DNA of 64,000 bases from NCBI RefSeq assembly GCF_003116035.1, contig NZ_LGQW01000015.1:4147431-4211430 (forward strand), written 5' to 3'. Shown here in pieces: positions 1 to 8,212 of the stretch. The stretch is from Azospirillum sp. TSH64 (GTDB lineage Bacteria; Pseudomonadota; Alphaproteobacteria; Azospirillales; Azospirillaceae). Each line of letters begins with the position of its first letter. Position 1 is the stretch's first letter. The notes below the pieces were generated by a model. The model was not told where the DNA came from, searched no databases, and was given only the letters and a program-made list of their open reading frames with translations. The position numbers were made by a program, and so were the translations under genes.

Positions 1-192
1 ACGGCTCTAGGGACGCTGACGAACTCGTCGGCCGGTGCAGGCATGCTGGTTCTGGCCAACAATGGCAGCAGTTCCGGCCTGTACCAGGTGGTCGACACCA
101 ACGGCGACGGACAGGTGGCCGCCACCGAGGTCCGGCTGCTCAGCGTCTACAACAGCACGGTGCTTTCGCTCTCCGACGTCAACCTCGGTTGA
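1..192 (+). CDS. C-terminal end of a protein with an EF-hand-like calcium loop (partial)
   Basis: Only the last 63 codons are inside the window; the reading frame is open from base 1 and stops with TGA at 190-192. The visible tail is rich in Gly, Ser, Asn and Thr. It contains DTNGDGQVAATE (visible residues 32-43), which fits the D-x-N-x-D-G-x-x-x-x-x-E pattern of EF-hand or dockerin calcium loops. Such tails are common in secreted or surface proteins of Azospirillum-type bacteria, so a secreted calcium-binding protein is inferred; the catalytic or adhesive part lies upstream and cannot be judged. Nothing recognisable lies between 193 and the next gene's ribosome-binding site. Confidence 0.55.
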   Translation, partial: TALGTLTNSSAGAGMLVLANNGSSSGLYQVVDTNGDGQVAATEVRLLSVYNSTVLSLSDVNLG

Positions 193-390
193 TGGCCGGA
201 TCAGGGCCGGCATTGCGGCTGTACCGGGGGAAGGCGGGCGTTCCTCCTTCCCCAGCCGGCCGCAAATCTGCTATGGCCGCGGAACCGGGCGGACTCTGGC
301 CTTTTGGTTTCCCGTGCGATTCACGCTTCAAGCGATTCCGCTTGAGCCGATCGCACTCCAGGCCATGCCCGGGTGAAAGGAGTGGGCGCC

Positions 391-2241
391 ATGTGGCCCC
401 TTGACTGGATCCGCCGTTCCCTGCCGAGCACCCTGCGCGGCAAGCTGCTTCTGGTTTCGCTTGCCGTGGTGGTTCTGCCCATCTCGCTGACCGGTTACCT
501 GCTGGAACGGGAGGGACGGCAGGCGCTGGTCCGGGAAAAGTCGGAGAAGCTCTTCGGCCTGACGCGCCTGCTGGATGCTCATCTCGGCCCCGGCTTCGAT
601 TCCCTTCTGACAGATGCCGGTGTCGCGGCCGGCGACCGCGATGCCGCGATCCGCGCCCTTTCGGGCCGGCTGACCCCCTTCACCGACATGGTCGCCGGGG
701 CGAATCCCGGCGTGGGCGTCGGCTATTACAGCAAAGCGCTCAACGCCATCATCACCTATGGGCCCAGCCGGGACTACAGCGCGACGGTCGGCACCACGAT
801 ACCGCCGGAGCATCCGGGCTGGCATGTGCTGGAAAGCGGCAGGCAGGCGGTCGAAAGCGGCCGGCAGGTGCGCGGCTTCATCCTGAACGCGATGCTGCCG
901 ATCCTCCGCGACGGCGGCGTGATCGGCTACATCTGGGCCAACGAGCTTTCCGACGATGTGGAGCGGCAGGCCGCCGCCATGGACCGGGCGGTCCTGACCG
1001 TCAGCCTCGGCGGAATATTGCTCGGCCTTGTGCTGACACAGGTGCTGACGCGTGGGGTCGGCCGCGACATCCGCCAGATCATCGACGGTCTGTTGCGCAT
1101 GCGGAGCGACCTTGGCGACGCGATCCGGCCGCCGCCGGGCGAGGTCGGCGCCATCGCGGTCGAGGTCAACGCCATGGCCCGCGCCCTGCTGGACGCCAAG
1201 TCCCTGACCGAAAACATCCTGCACAGCATTGCCGACGGCGTGATCGCCGTGGATCGGGCCGGGCAGGTGACGGCGCTCAACCCGGCCGCCGAGGCGATGA
1301 TCGGGGTGAATGCGGCCGAAGTGATCGGCAGACCCTACGAGTCCCTGTTCAAGCCGGATGGCCGTTTCGCCAGCCCGCTGCTCGACACGCTGAAGACCGG
1401 CCGGCAGCATGTCGGCGTGGCGCTGGATTTTCCGGGGACCAGACAGACGCTTCATCTCACGGTATCGAGCAGCGTGCTGCGCGACAGCCATGGCGAGGCC
1501 ATCGGCGCGGTGGTGGTGCTGAAGGATTTGACCGAGCAGCAGCGGCTGCGCACCCAGATCATGCGGGCCGACCGGCTGGCGGCGTTGGGCGAGCTGGTCG
1601 CCGGCCTCGCCCACGAGGTGCGCAACCCGCTGACCTCGATCCGCGGCTTTATGCAGTTCCTCGAAAGCTCCGACGATGTCGCCGAGTGGCAGCGCTATGC
1701 CCCCCTGATCGTCCGGCAGGTCGACAGCCTGAACCGCCTCGTCACCGAACTGCTGGAGTTCGGCCGGCCACGCCCGCCGGCCTTCCTGCCGGTGCAGTTG
1801 AACGATCTGATCCGCGAGGTGTCTTTGCTGGCGGGGCGCAGGTCGAACGCCCGCATCGCCCTGCATCCCGCCCCTGGCCTGCCCCTGGTCGAAGCCGATG
1901 GCGAGGCGCTGAAGCAGGTCATGCTCAACCTGATCATCAATGCGGTGCAGGCGACCTCGGAAACCGGAGGCATCGCCATCGCCACCGCCATGGCGGCGGA
2001 TGGCCGCGAGGCCGTCGTCACGGTGAGCGACGACGGCGAGGGAATCGCGCCGGAGAACCTCGACAAGGTGTTCGATCCCTTCTTTTCGACCAAGCCGCAG
2101 GGGACCGGGCTTGGCTTGGCGATGGCGCACCGGATCGTCGATGCGCATCATGGAACCATCGCCATCGCCAGCGTGCCGGGTGCCGGCACGACGGTGACCC
2201 TGCGGATTCCCATCCTTCACAACCGGACGGTTGACGCATGA
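391..2241 (+). CDS. atoS: AtoS-like sensor histidine kinase
   Basis: Inner-membrane kinase of 616 aa, close to the 608 aa of E. coli AtoS. Order of parts: transmembrane helix ~18-38, periplasmic sensor region ~40-200, second helix ~203-223, HAMP-like linker, PAS domain ~275-390, dimerisation domain with the phospho-accepting His408 (GLAHEVRNPLTSIRGF), then the ATPase domain with N-box NLIINAVQA and G-boxes DDGEGIAPEN and GTGLGLAM. A GTG at 373 is in frame, but the ATG at 391 is preferred because GAAAGGAG (375-382) sits 8 nt ahead of it. The stop overlaps the next gene's ATG (ATGA), so kinase and regulator are translationally coupled. The acetoacetate assignment rests mainly on the atoDAEB genes that follow. 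Confidence 0.85.
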   Translation: MWPLDWIRRSLPSTLRGKLLLVSLAVVVLPISLTGYLLEREGRQALVREKSEKLFGLTRLLDAHLGPGFDSLLTDAGVAAGDRDAAIRALSGRLTPFTDMVAGANPGVGVGYYSKALNAIITYGPSRDYSATVGTTIPPEHPGWHVLESGRQAVESGRQVRGFILNAMLPILRDGGVIGYIWANELSDDVERQAAAMDRAVLTVSLGGILLGLVLTQVLTRGVGRDIRQIIDGLLRMRSDLGDAIRPPPGEVGAIAVEVNAMARALLDAKSLTENILHSIADGVIAVDRAGQVTALNPAAEAMIGVNAAEVIGRPYESLFKPDGRFASPLLDTLKTGRQHVGVALDFPGTRQTLHLTVSSSVLRDSHGEAIGAVVVLKDLTEQQRLRTQIMRADRLAALGELVAGLAHEVRNPLTSIRGFMQFLESSDDVAEWQRYAPLIVRQVDSLNRLVTELLEFGRPRPPAFLPVQLNDLIREVSLLAGRRSNARIALHPAPGLPLVEADGEALKQVMLNLIINAVQATSETGGIAIATAMAADGREAVVTVSDDGEGIAPENLDKVFDPFFSTKPQGTGLGLAMAHRIVDAHHGTIAIASVPGAGTTVTLRIPILHNRTVDA

Positions 2242-3659
2242 CGACCCAGTTCCCTGCCATGCAGACCATTTCGGCGCCGGCCGTCCTGGTGGTGGACGAC
2301 GACGAGGCGATCCGCGAAATGCTCGCCGCGGTGCTGACGCGCGACGGGCTGTCGGTGACCGCAGCCGCCGACGGGGTGGAGGCGGTCGCCGCCTTCGCAG
2401 CGCAGCGCCATGCCGTGGTGCTGATGGATGTCCGCATGCCGCGGATGACTGGGTTGCAGGCGTTGGCGGAAATCCGCAAGCTCGACCGCTCCACCGCGGT
2501 GATCCTGATGACCGCCTATGCCGAGGTCGGTGCCGCGGTCCAGGCGATCAAGGACGGCGCCTTCGACTATGTCATCAAGCCCTTCGACATCGCGGAGATC
2601 CTGCTGCAGGTCGGGCGGGCGTTGCAGATGCGCCGGATGCGCGACGACATCGCCACCCTGCACCGCGAACTGTCCAGCAGCTACCGCACCGACCGCATCC
2701 TGACCGCCAGCCCGCGCATGAGCGAGCTTCTCCAGACCATCGCCAAGGTCGCCAAGAGCAACGCCACCGTGCTGGTGACCGGCGAGAGTGGAACCGGCAA
2801 GGAGCTGGTGGCGGCGGCCATCCACTACAACAGCCCGCGCAATGCCGGCCCCTTCGTCAAGGTCAACTGCGCCGCGGTGCCGGAGGGGCTGCTGGAAAGC
2901 GAGTTCTTCGGCCACGAGAAGGGGGCCTTCACCGGAGCGCAGGCGCGCCGCCGCGGCCGCTTCGAGCAGGCCGAGCACGGCACCCTGTTCCTCGACGAGA
3001 TCGGCGACATCTCCCCCAGCCTTCAGGTGAAGCTGCTGCGCGTGCTTCAGGAGCGCGAGTTCGAGCGGGTCGGCGGCACCGAGCTGGTGCGCACGGATGT
3101 GCGCGTCATCGTCGCCACCAACCGCAACCTTGAGGAGATGGTCCGCCAGGGGTTGTTCCGGCAGGACCTCTATTTCCGGCTGAATGTCGTGACCCTCAGG
3201 ACCGTGCCGCTGCGCGAGCGGCCGGAGGATGTCCGCCTGCTCGCCAGCCATTTCCTGCAACGCTTCGCCGCCGAGAACCGGATCGAGGTCAGCGGCATCG
3301 ACGAGCAGGCGATGGAGCGCCTGCTGGCCTACCGCTGGCCGGGCAACATCCGCGAACTGTCCAACGCGATGGAGCGCGCGGTGGTGATGAGCACCGGTGC
3401 CATCATCGTCACCGAGGATCTGCCGGAGCAGATCGCCGGACAGGCCGGGGACAGCGAACCGACAACCGATACCGACAGCGACGGCGCTGCCGCCCCGTCC
3501 GCCGCCGGCAGCCTGCGCGAGCAGGTCAGCCGCTTCGAGGCACGGGTGGTGGCCGAGGCCCTGGCCCGCAACGACGGCAACCGGATGAGGACGGCCCAGC
3601 AGCTGGGGATCAGCCGCCGCTCCCTGCTCTACAAACTTCAGGAATACGGCATTTCCTGA
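2238..3659 (+). CDS. atoC: AtoC-like sigma-54-dependent response regulator
   Basis: 473-aa NtrC-family activator. The receiver domain (~15-130) carries the acidic pocket VVDDDE and phospho-acceptor Asp64 (VVLMDVRMPR). The AAA+ domain (~150-380) has Walker A GESGTGKE, the sigma-54-contacting loop GAFTGA and the arginine-finger region. A Gly/Ala/Ser-rich linker leads to a Fis-type helix-turn-helix at the end (RTAQQLGISRRSLLYKLQ). It is expected to receive phosphate from the overlapping AtoS-like kinase and activate the sigma-54 promoter at 3826-3841 from the palindromes at 3679-3720. All residues needed for sigma-54 activation are present. Confidence 0.9.
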   Translation: MTTQFPAMQTISAPAVLVVDDDEAIREMLAAVLTRDGLSVTAAADGVEAVAAFAAQRHAVVLMDVRMPRMTGLQALAEIRKLDRSTAVILMTAYAEVGAAVQAIKDGAFDYVIKPFDIAEILLQVGRALQMRRMRDDIATLHRELSSSYRTDRILTASPRMSELLQTIAKVAKSNATVLVTGESGTGKELVAAAIHYNSPRNAGPFVKVNCAAVPEGLLESEFFGHEKGAFTGAQARRRGRFEQAEHGTLFLDEIGDISPSLQVKLLRVLQEREFERVGGTELVRTDVRVIVATNRNLEEMVRQGLFRQDLYFRLNVVTLRTVPLRERPEDVRLLASHFLQRFAAENRIEVSGIDEQAMERLLAYRWPGNIRELSNAMERAVVMSTGAIIVTEDLPEQIAGQAGDSEPTTDTDSDGAAAPSAAGSLREQVSRFEARVVAEALARNDGNRMRTAQQLGISRRSLLYKLQEYGIS

Positions 3660-3678
3660 ACGGCCGGTCTGAAGGGGC

Positions 3679-3720
3679 TGCTGCGCAAGAATTTGCGCAG
3701 CACGCACAAAGTTGCGCACC
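3679..3720 (+). promoter_or_regulatory. Probable AtoC enhancer (upstream activating palindromes)
   Basis: Perfect 10-bp inverted repeat TGCTGCGCAA / TTGCGCAGCA (3679-3688 and 3693-3702) with a 4-nt spacer, followed by another TTGCGCA half-site at 3712-3718. It lies just after atoC and about 135-175 bp upstream of the expected sigma-54 start, a typical enhancer distance. E. coli AtoC is known to bind an inverted palindrome more than 100 bp upstream of atoDAEB, and the motif here is similar as far as I recall. The first hairpin could instead end atoC transcription, but no T-run follows it. Confidence 0.6.
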
Positions 3721-3825
3721 GGATCGGGCGGCCGGGCCGGCATTCTCCCGGTTCCGACCGGCGGCGGGTGCCGAACTCCAAGGCGGATGCTGGATTTCTC
3801 CGTCATCCGGCCTGGAGCCGGCCGT

Positions 3826-3841
3826 TGGCACATCCATTGCA
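3826..3841 (+). promoter_or_regulatory. Sigma-54 promoter of the ato operon
   Basis: TGGCAC, five bases, TTGCA: an exact match to the -24/-12 consensus, with GG (3827-3828) and GC (3839-3840) separated by 10 bp. The start would fall near 3852, leaving a leader of roughly 195 nt before atoD. This 388-bp gap between atoC and atoD holds only the enhancer palindromes, this promoter and the atoD leader hairpin. An NtrC-type activator encoded immediately upstream makes the assignment firm. Confidence 0.88.
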
Positions 3842-4025
3842 ATTGTATGGATATATCGGCCGGCTCAGACGGTCCACGGCACTGGCCTGGATGTCGCGGG
3901 TCTCCCGATCGCAGCGCTATGAAACAAGAATGAGCGCGCGGTCCACCTTTCAAGGCTCCCGTCAGGGATCCCGGGGCGGGCTCCGCGCCCGCGGGGCTGC
4001 CGGCGGAAATCGATCCGCCGCACCC

Positions 4026-4046
4026 CGACGTCCAAGGGAGACGTCG
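4026..4046 (+). promoter_or_regulatory. Leader hairpin with the atoD ribosome-binding site in its loop
   Basis: Seven-bp arms CGACGTC and GACGTCG enclose a 7-nt loop containing AAGGGA, and the stem ends one base before the atoD ATG at 4048. The Shine-Dalgarno is therefore displayed in, or partly masked by, a small stem-loop. Similar hairpins precede nadE and nadM in this window. A regulatory role is inference. Confidence 0.45.
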
Positions 4047-4047
4047 A

Positions 4048-4710
4048 ATGAGTAAAGTGCGAAAGCTGGAAGAGGCCGTCGCCATGATTCCCGATGGCGC
4101 GGTTTTGATGATCGGCGGGTTCATGGGGGTCGGAACGCCGCCCCACCTGATCGATGAACTGCTCCGCCAGGGCAAGCGCGACCTGACGGTCATCGCCAAC
4201 GACACCGCCCGCCCCACCGTGGGGATCGGCCGGCTGGTCACGGCGAAGGCGGTGCGCAAGGTGATTGCCAGCCACATCGGCACCAATTCCGAAACCCAGC
4301 GCCAGATGATCGCCGGCGAGACAATGGTCGATCTGGTGCCGCAGGGCACGCTGGCCGAGCGGGTGCGCGCCGGCGGCTTTGGCCTCGGCGGCGTGCTGAC
4401 CCCGACCGGCGTCGGCACGGTGGTCGAGGAGGGCAAGCAGCGCATCGAGCTGGACGGCACGGTCTATCTGCTGGAGACGGCGCTGAAGGCCGATTTCGCC
4501 CTGATCGCCGCCAAGCGGGCCGATTATCTGGGAAATCTCGAATACGCGCTGACGGCGCGCAACTTCAACCCGCTGATGGCGATGGCGGCCGAAACGGTGA
4601 TCGTCGAGGCGGAGGACATCGTGCCGGTGGGCGTCATTCCGCCCGACAGCGTCGTCACCCCGAATGTGCTGGTCGACTGCCTGGTCGCCAAGGAGCGTCG
4701 CCATGGATGA
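4048..4710 (+). CDS. atoD: Acetate/acetoacetate CoA-transferase, alpha subunit
   Basis: 220-aa subunit A of a class I CoA-transferase, which moves CoA between short-chain acyl-CoA and acetoacetate so that acetoacetate enters central metabolism. The N-terminal half has the family's glycine-rich CoA-binding region (MIGGFMGVGTPP, ~25-36), and the length matches E. coli AtoD (220 aa). Start ATG at 4048 with AAGGGAG at 4034-4040. The 3' end overlaps atoA by 8 nt. It is first in the sigma-54-driven ato transcript. Confidence 0.93.
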   Translation: MSKVRKLEEAVAMIPDGAVLMIGGFMGVGTPPHLIDELLRQGKRDLTVIANDTARPTVGIGRLVTAKAVRKVIASHIGTNSETQRQMIAGETMVDLVPQGTLAERVRAGGFGLGGVLTPTGVGTVVEEGKQRIELDGTVYLLETALKADFALIAAKRADYLGNLEYALTARNFNPLMAMAAETVIVEAEDIVPVGVIPPDSVVTPNVLVDCLVAKERRHG

Positions 4711-5359
4711 GAAAACCCTGATCGCCAAGCGCGTCGCGCTGGAACTGCGGCCGGGCAACCTGGTGAATCTCGGCATCGGCCTGCCGACCATGGTCGCCGC
4801 CCATCTTCCGACCGGCGTCAACGTCTTCTTCCAGTCGGAGAACGGCATCGTCGGCATGGCCCCGGTGCCCGAACCGGGGGCGGAGAACGAGGATCTGAGC
4901 GATGCCGGCGGGAGTCCCATCGGTGCCGTTCCGGGGGCCGCGTCCTTCGACAGCGCAATGTCCTTCGGCCTGATCCGCGGCGGGCATCTCGACGTCACCG
5001 TGCTGGGCGGCCTCCAGATCGACGAGGAGGGCCGGCTCGCCAACTGGATGGTGCCCGGCAAGATGGTGCCCGGCATGGGCGGTGCGATGGATCTGGTCTC
5101 CGGCGCCAAGCGGGTGATCGTCGCCATGCAGCACAGCGCCAAGGGCACGCCCAAGATCGTCAAGCGCTGCGAACTGCCGCTGACCTCGGTGCGACGGGTC
5201 GACCTGATCGTCACCGAACTGGCGGTGATCGAGCCGACGGACAAGGGGCTGGTGCTGCGGGAAGTGGCACCCGGCGTCACGGTGGCCGACGTGCTGGCCC
5301 AGACCGGGGCCGAGCTGATCGTCCCGTCCGCGGTGCCGACCATGCCGGTCGGCGCCTGA
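4703..5359 (+). CDS. atoA: Acetate/acetoacetate CoA-transferase, beta subunit
   Basis: 218-aa subunit B, the catalytic partner of AtoD. The active-site glutamate lies in QSENGIVGMA (~residue 50), and NLGIGLPTMVA near the N-terminus is typical of the family. The frame extends upstream to 4664, but the ATG at 4703 is chosen because it follows AAGGAG (4690-4695) and gives the family-typical start MDEKTLIAKR. It overlaps the end of atoD, implying coupled synthesis of the heteromer. Confidence 0.93.
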   Translation: MDEKTLIAKRVALELRPGNLVNLGIGLPTMVAAHLPTGVNVFFQSENGIVGMAPVPEPGAENEDLSDAGGSPIGAVPGAASFDSAMSFGLIRGGHLDVTVLGGLQIDEEGRLANWMVPGKMVPGMGGAMDLVSGAKRVIVAMQHSAKGTPKIVKRCELPLTSVRRVDLIVTELAVIEPTDKGLVLREVAPGVTVADVLAQTGAELIVPSAVPTMPVGA

Positions 5360-5381
5360 CCGCCGTTCTTCACGCATCGGC

Positions 5382-5409
5382 CCATTTTGATCGCGGTCCA
5401 TTTTGATCG
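5382..5409 (+). repeat. Twelve-base direct repeat in the atoA-atoE gap
   Basis: CCATTTTGATCG occurs at 5382-5393 and again at 5398-5409, a 16-bp period. It lies just after the atoA stop and is more AT-rich than its surroundings. It may be a protein-binding site or duplication debris; no function is assigned. Confidence 0.5.
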
Positions 5410-5427
5410 TTGGGGGGAACCGTCCTC

Positions 5428-5462
5428 CCCGCGCCGTCCGGCCGTGCAGCCGACGGCGCGGG
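5428..5462 (+). other. Intercistronic hairpin before atoE
   Basis: Perfect 11-bp arms CCCGCGCCGTC (5428-5438) and GACGGCGCGGG (5452-5462) with a 13-nt loop. No T-run follows, so it looks more like an mRNA stabiliser or partial attenuator between atoA and atoE than a full terminator. Confidence 0.5.
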
Positions 5463-5490
5463 AACGGCCCCCTCGTGCCGGAGACCCGCC

Positions 5491-6864
5491 ATGAGCGTCA
5501 CCACAGCCCCCCCGCCGGCGCCGGAGACCAGCGCCCGCTTCAACCCGATCACGCCGATTTCCCGTGCCCTGACCTGGCTGGTCAGCCGCTATCTGCCCGA
5601 CCCGCTGATCTTCGCCATCATCCTGACCGTGCTGACCTTCGGCTTCGCCTGGTGGCTGACGCCGAGCGGGCCGGTCGATCTGGTGCGCATGTGGGGCAAC
5701 GGCTTCTGGAACCTGCTGGCCTTCTCGATGCAGATGGCGCTGGTGCTAGTCACCGGCCATGCGCTCGCCAGTTCGGAGCCGGTGCGCAACGTCATGGGCC
5801 GGGTGGCCTCCATCGCCAGGACGCCGGCCCAGGGCGTCATGCTGGTCTGCTTCGCCGCCGCGGTGACCAACGTCGTCAACTGGGGCTTCGGCCTCGTCGT
5901 CGGCGCCATGTTCGCCCGCGAGGTGGCCCGCCGCGTGCCGAAATCGGACTACCGGCTGCTGATCGCGTCCGCCTATATCGGCTTCATGACGTGGCATGGC
6001 GGCTTCTCCGCCTCGGTTCCGCTGGTCGCCGCGACCAAGGGCAACCCGATGGAGAAGACCGTCGGCCTGATCCCGATCTCCGACACCATCTTCACCACCT
6101 ACAATGTCGGCATCACGCTGGCGCTGATCGTCGTCCTGCCGCTGATCTGCTGGATGATGCACCCGAAGCCGCATGAGGTGGTCGCGGTCGATCCCGCCCT
6201 GCTGAAGCCGGAACCCTCGACCAAGCGCGTTCTCGGCCCCGATGCCAGCCCGGCCGAAAAGCTGGAGGAGAGCCGCGTCCTCGGCTTCGTCGTCGCAGCA
6301 CTCGGCATCGGCTACCTGTTCCTGCACTTCCAGGCCAAGGGCTTCGACCTCAACATCAATACGGTCAACCTGATCATGCTGGTGGCCGGCCTGATCCTGC
6401 ACGGCACGCCGATGGCCTATGCCCGCGCCGTCGCCAACGCCGCCCGCGGCACCGCCGGCATCATGGTGCAGTTTCCCTTCTACGCCGGCATCCAGATCAT
6501 GATGGAGCATTCCGGCCTGGGCGGTCTGATCACCAACCTGTTCGTCGACATCGCCAACAAGGAGACCTTCCCGGTCCTCGCCTTCCTGTCGTCGGGCCTG
6601 ATCAACTTCGCCGTCCCGTCGGGCGGCGGCCACTGGGTGGTCCAGGGTCCCTTCATCATGCCGGCCGCCCAGCAGCTCGGCGTCGATCTCGGCAAGGCGG
6701 CCATGGCCATCGCCTATGGCGAGGAGTGGATGAACATGGCGCAGCCCTTCTGGGCGCTGCCGGCGCTCGCCATCGCCGGGCTGGGGGTGCGCGACATCAT
6801 GGGCTACTGCGCGACGGCCCTGGTCATCACGCTGCCCATCTTCCTGATCGGCCTCTACTTCTGA
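5491..6864 (+). CDS. atoE: Short-chain fatty acid / acetoacetate transporter
   Basis: 457-aa integral membrane protein of the AtoE/YfhL-type short-chain fatty acid carrier family (E. coli AtoE is 440 aa). Many hydrophobic segments are visible, starting at LPDPLIFAIILTVLTFGFAW. The conserved glycine-rich stretch AVPSGGGHWVVQGPF (~residues 370-385) and the YGEEWMNMAQPFWALP segment are typical. The frame is open from 5410, but the ATG at 5491 is chosen (GGAGA at 5480, and the product then begins MSVTTAP just before the first helix). It presumably brings acetoacetate or short-chain acids into the cell for AtoDA. Confidence 0.9.
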   Translation: MSVTTAPPPAPETSARFNPITPISRALTWLVSRYLPDPLIFAIILTVLTFGFAWWLTPSGPVDLVRMWGNGFWNLLAFSMQMALVLVTGHALASSEPVRNVMGRVASIARTPAQGVMLVCFAAAVTNVVNWGFGLVVGAMFAREVARRVPKSDYRLLIASAYIGFMTWHGGFSASVPLVAATKGNPMEKTVGLIPISDTIFTTYNVGITLALIVVLPLICWMMHPKPHEVVAVDPALLKPEPSTKRVLGPDASPAEKLEESRVLGFVVAALGIGYLFLHFQAKGFDLNINTVNLIMLVAGLILHGTPMAYARAVANAARGTAGIMVQFPFYAGIQIMMEHSGLGGLITNLFVDIANKETFPVLAFLSSGLINFAVPSGGGHWVVQGPFIMPAAQQLGVDLGKAAMAIAYGEEWMNMAQPFWALPALAIAGLGVRDIMGYCATALVITLPIFLIGLYF

Positions 6865-6880
6865 CCATTTGCAACCGACC

Positions 6881-6914
6881 GGCCGCCGCGCTCCACCGGA
6901 TGGGCGCGGCGGCC
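6881..6914 (+). other. Intercistronic hairpin between atoE and atoB
   Basis: Perfect 11-bp arms GGCCGCCGCGC (6881-6891) and GCGCGGCGGCC (6904-6914), 12-nt loop, followed by pyrimidine-rich TTCCTTCC. It could attenuate read-through and set a lower or separate level of thiolase mRNA. atoB has its own strong ribosome-binding site after it. Confidence 0.5.
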
Positions 6915-6953
6915 TTCCTTCCTGCAAGACACACTGTTCCGGAGGAGTCCTCC

Positions 6954-8129
6954 ATGACCGAGATCGTCATCGCCAGCGCGGTCCGCACCGCCATCGGCAG
7001 CTTCAACGGCGCGCTGGCATCCGTCCCCGCCCATGAACTCGGCGCCGCCGCGATTCGCGAGGCGCTGTCGCGCGCCCACACCGACGCCGCCGAGGTGTCC
7101 GAGGTGGTGCTGGGCCAGGTGCTGACCGCCGGCCAGGGCCAGAACCCCGCCCGTCAGGCCGCGGTCAAGGCCGGCATCCCGGTCGAGAAGACCGCCTTCG
7201 GCATCAATCAGGTCTGCGGCTCCGGCCTGCGCGCGGTGGCGCTCGGCTGGCAGGCGATCCGCTGCGGCGACGCCGAGGTGATGGTGGTCGGCGGCCAGGA
7301 GAACATGAGCCTGTCGCCCCACCTCATGCATCTGCGCAACGGCACCAAGATGGGCACCGCCGAGATGCTCGACAGCATGATCCGCGACGGGCTGTGGGAG
7401 GCGTTTAACAACTACCACATGGGCGCCACCGCCGAGAATGTCGCCCGCGCCTGGGACCTGAGCCGCGAACGGCAGGACCGGTTCGCGGTTGCCTCGCAGC
7501 AGAAGGCGGAGGCCGCGCAGAAGGCCGGCCGCTTCCGGGACGAGATCGTGCCGGTCACCATCAAGGGCCGCAAGGGAGATACCGTCGTCGATACCGACGA
7601 GTATCCCAAGCACGGCACCACGCTGGAGGCGCTGGCCAAGCTGCGCCCGGCCTTCGCCAAGGACGGCACCGTGACCGCCGGCAACGCCTCCGGCCTCAAT
7701 GACGGAGCCGCCGCGCTGGTGCTGATGACGGCGGAGAACGCCGCCCGGCGCGGGCTGACTCCGCTGGCCCGCATCGCCTCCTGGGCGACGGCCGGCGTCG
7801 ATCCGGCGATCATGGGCACCGGGCCGATCCCGGCCTCGAAGCTGGCCTTGCAGAAGGCCGGCTGGTCGGTGGACGACCTCGACCTGATCGAGGCGAACGA
7901 GGCTTTTGCGGCGCAGGCGCTGGCGGTCAATGCCGGTATGGGCTGGGACGAGGCCAAGGTGAACGTCAACGGCGGCGCCATCGCGCTCGGTCATCCCATC
8001 GGCGCGTCGGGCGCCCGCATCCTGGTCAGCCTGCTGCATGAGATGGGCCGGCGCGATGCCCGCAAGGGCCTCGCCACCCTGTGCATCGGCGGCGGCATGG
8101 GCGTTGCCCTCTGCGTCGAGCGCGCTTGA
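6954..8129 (+). CDS. atoB: Acetyl-CoA C-acetyltransferase (thiolase)
   Basis: 391-aa degradative/biosynthetic thiolase that splits acetoacetyl-CoA into two acetyl-CoA, or condenses them. All three active-site elements are visible: nucleophilic Cys near residue 89 (NQVCGSGLRAV), His near 349 (GGAIALGHPIGASGAR) and Cys near 379 (CIGGGMGVALCVE). Start ATG at 6954 follows GGAGGAG (6941-6947). As the last enzyme of the ato cluster it completes acetoacetate breakdown; in organisms of this kind such thiolases also supply polyhydroxybutyrate synthesis (phaA), and sequence alone does not separate the two roles. Confidence 0.93.
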   Translation: MTEIVIASAVRTAIGSFNGALASVPAHELGAAAIREALSRAHTDAAEVSEVVLGQVLTAGQGQNPARQAAVKAGIPVEKTAFGINQVCGSGLRAVALGWQAIRCGDAEVMVVGGQENMSLSPHLMHLRNGTKMGTAEMLDSMIRDGLWEAFNNYHMGATAENVARAWDLSRERQDRFAVASQQKAEAAQKAGRFRDEIVPVTIKGRKGDTVVDTDEYPKHGTTLEALAKLRPAFAKDGTVTAGNASGLNDGAAALVLMTAENAARRGLTPLARIASWATAGVDPAIMGTGPIPASKLALQKAGWSVDDLDLIEANEAFAAQALAVNAGMGWDEAKVNVNGGAIALGHPIGASGARILVSLLHEMGRRDARKGLATLCIGGGMGVALCVERA

Positions 8130-8143
8130 TCCCCTCACGAAAC

Positions 8144-8181
8144 GCGGAGCCGCCGATACCGACACAGGGCGGCGGCTCCGC
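8144..8181 (+). terminator. Terminator of the ato operon
   Basis: Perfect 12-bp arms GCGGAGCCGCCG (8144-8155) and CGGCGGCTCCGC (8170-8181) with a 14-nt loop, followed by a moderately T-rich stretch (8185-8199). It starts 15 bp after the atoB stop. Confidence 0.7.
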
Positions 8182-8212
8182 GACCATTTGTACCCTTTTG
8201 AAGGATAGTAGT

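Noticed and set aside
35..376. A 113-codon plus-strand frame at the window start
   Set aside because: Frame 1, ending at 192, reads a calcium-loop protein tail; the longer frame overlaps it out of phase and has no ribosome-binding site.
3679..3702. Rho-independent terminator of atoC
   Set aside because: Perfect hairpin, but no T-run follows and the half-site recurs nearby; an activator site fits better, though a dual role is not excluded.
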